Positions 5,944 to 6,563 of a stretch of DNA of 6,563 bases are shown here, in pieces (position 1 is the stretch's first letter; each line of letters begins with the position of its first letter). The notes under the pieces were generated by a model. That model was not told the DNA's origin. It ran no database searches and worked only from the letters and a program-made list of their open reading frames with translations. This DNA comes from CAYGVX01 sp964544285 (GTDB lineage Archaea; Thermoproteota; Bathyarchaeia; Bathyarchaeales; SOJC01). The stretch covers positions 1 through 6,563 of the forward strand of contig CAZJAQ010000068.1 in the NCBI GenBank assembly GCA_964544285.1. The letters run 5' to 3'. Made by a program: the position numbers and the translations under genes.

Positions 5944-6563
5944 ATGGTTGAAGAAAAAGACGTTCTAGATTTTCTCAGAGACCATGATGGTCAAGCTTCT
6001 CTCGACGAGGTTTCTGAGGGGCTTAGCGTAGCCAAGTATGGACCCGAATCCGCTTACGCCTTACTGCAGGCTTTGAAGGCGAAGGGGCTGATTGACAGGA
6101 AGGGCGAAGTGTGGGTTCTAACACCCTCTGTAGAATCAGCCGTGTCTGAGGAAAAGGCAGAGCCTGAAGAAGCTGCGGTGGAGGAAAGCAAGCCGACGCC
6201 CGACGTGGATAAAATCGTCAAGGCTATGGCGAAGACTCTGGCGAGCGCCATGAAAGAGGCGAGAGGTCCGACTGACGAGTGGGAGCTTGCCACGAAACCC
6301 ATGACGACCGAAATCGTGCGCAAGGAAAAGAAGCTCAGCTCCCTAGTCCTGCGACCGAGTGCTGCAGAAGAAGCTAAAAAATCCCTGACAGCCATTCCCA
6401 CGGGCACTTTCGTCGACTACTTGTTCCTGACTCCTGAGGGAAAACCCTTGAACGGCTTGCCCGTCGTGGGACAGTTTGCGCTCACGGGGTTGCCAGGGGC
6501 AGGCAAGTCTATTCTTGTGGAGGAGATTGCCGTGAACGTTTCTTCTGCGGGGAAGAAGGTTCT
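5944..6563 (+). CDS. RecA/KaiC-like ATPase with N-terminal winged-helix-like domain (3' end cut by window)
   Basis: I translated 206 residues with no stop, so the gene continues past the right edge. Residues 1-60 (DVLDFLRDHDG, then YALLQALKAKGLIDRKGEVWVLT) look like a winged helix. Residues 64-88 are an acidic, Ala/Pro/Glu-rich linker, followed by a helical stretch (88-150) with many Lys and Ala. The RecA-like core begins around 152 (PTGTFVDYLF). NGLPVVGQFALTGLPGAGKS carries the Walker A motif at 182-189 with K188 and S189. Then ILVEEIAVNVSSAGKKV matches the helix after the P-loop in KaiC/RadA-like ATPases. Walker B is beyond the window. The gene is divergent from the nitroreductase. The role is unknown; it could be a regulator, a DNA-bound ATPase or a signal transducer. 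RadA itself is unlikely because the N-terminus lacks its helix-hairpin-helix domain. Confidence 0.85.
   Translation, partial: MVEEKDVLDFLRDHDGQASLDEVSEGLSVAKYGPESAYALLQALKAKGLIDRKGEVWVLTPSVESAVSEEKAEPEEAAVEESKPTPDVDKIVKAMAKTLASAMKEARGPTDEWELATKPMTTEIVRKEKKLSSLVLRPSAAEEAKKSLTAIPTGTFVDYLFLTPEGKPLNGLPVVGQFALTGLPGAGKSILVEEIAVNVSSAGKKV

Noticed and set aside
6054..6407. 117-codon minus-strand open frame
   Set aside because: It is antisense to the KaiC/RadA-like ATPase. The Ser/Ala/Leu-rich product arises from the complement of Glu/Lys/Ala codons.
1..6563. tRNA, rRNA, CRISPR array or insertion sequence
   Set aside because: No T-loop-like motif in a cloverleaf context, no regularly spaced repeats, no transposase frame and no terminal inverted repeats were seen on either strand.

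Overview
The window looks like an archaeal chromosomal segment. Bathyarchaeia or a related anaerobic TACK lineage is my best guess, but this is an inference from gene content and not a measured placement. The pointers are: an archaeal-type RimK/MptN/CofF-like ATP-grasp ligase beside fdhD; a small MBL-fold nuclease-like protein; a KaiC/RadA-like ATPase behind a winged-helix-like N-terminus; TATA-box promoters with very short implied leaders; frequent GTG/TTG start candidates; and GGTGA/GGAG-type Shine-Dalgarno (SD) sequences. No rRNA, tRNA, CRISPR array or insertion sequence was recognised.

Layout. (1) Positions 1-1647, minus strand: an ATP-grasp glutamate-ligase-like gene is followed with almost no gap by fdhD, which runs off the left edge. 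This pair points to formate and C1-cofactor metabolism. (2) Positions 1648-1784: a divergent promoter region with a shared TATA element and a near-perfect 22-bp palindrome. It carries a likely leaderless 24-codon ORF whose stop overlaps the start of the next gene. (3) Positions 1785-2066, plus strand: a small four-cysteine protein. It converges, with a 5-bp gap, on a 227-aa protein of unknown function (2072-2755, minus). (4) Positions 2756-2924: a gap containing a nested inverted repeat. (5) Positions 2925-5837, minus strand: a compact three-gene unit of nitroreductase, M20 metallopeptidase and MBL-fold (COG1236-like) hydrolase. (6) Positions 5838-5943: a divergent gap. (7) Positions 5944 to the right edge, plus strand: the N-terminal half of a RecA/KaiC-like ATPase.

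Most of this is ordinary archaeal housekeeping or metabolic content. The parts most worth a second look are the 1648-1785 region (palindrome, leaderless mini-ORF and coupled cysteine protein), the nested hairpin at 2817-2857, the loss of the second cysteine in the FdhD CxxC motif, and an abrupt strand-composition flip near 1700 that does not follow gene direction.
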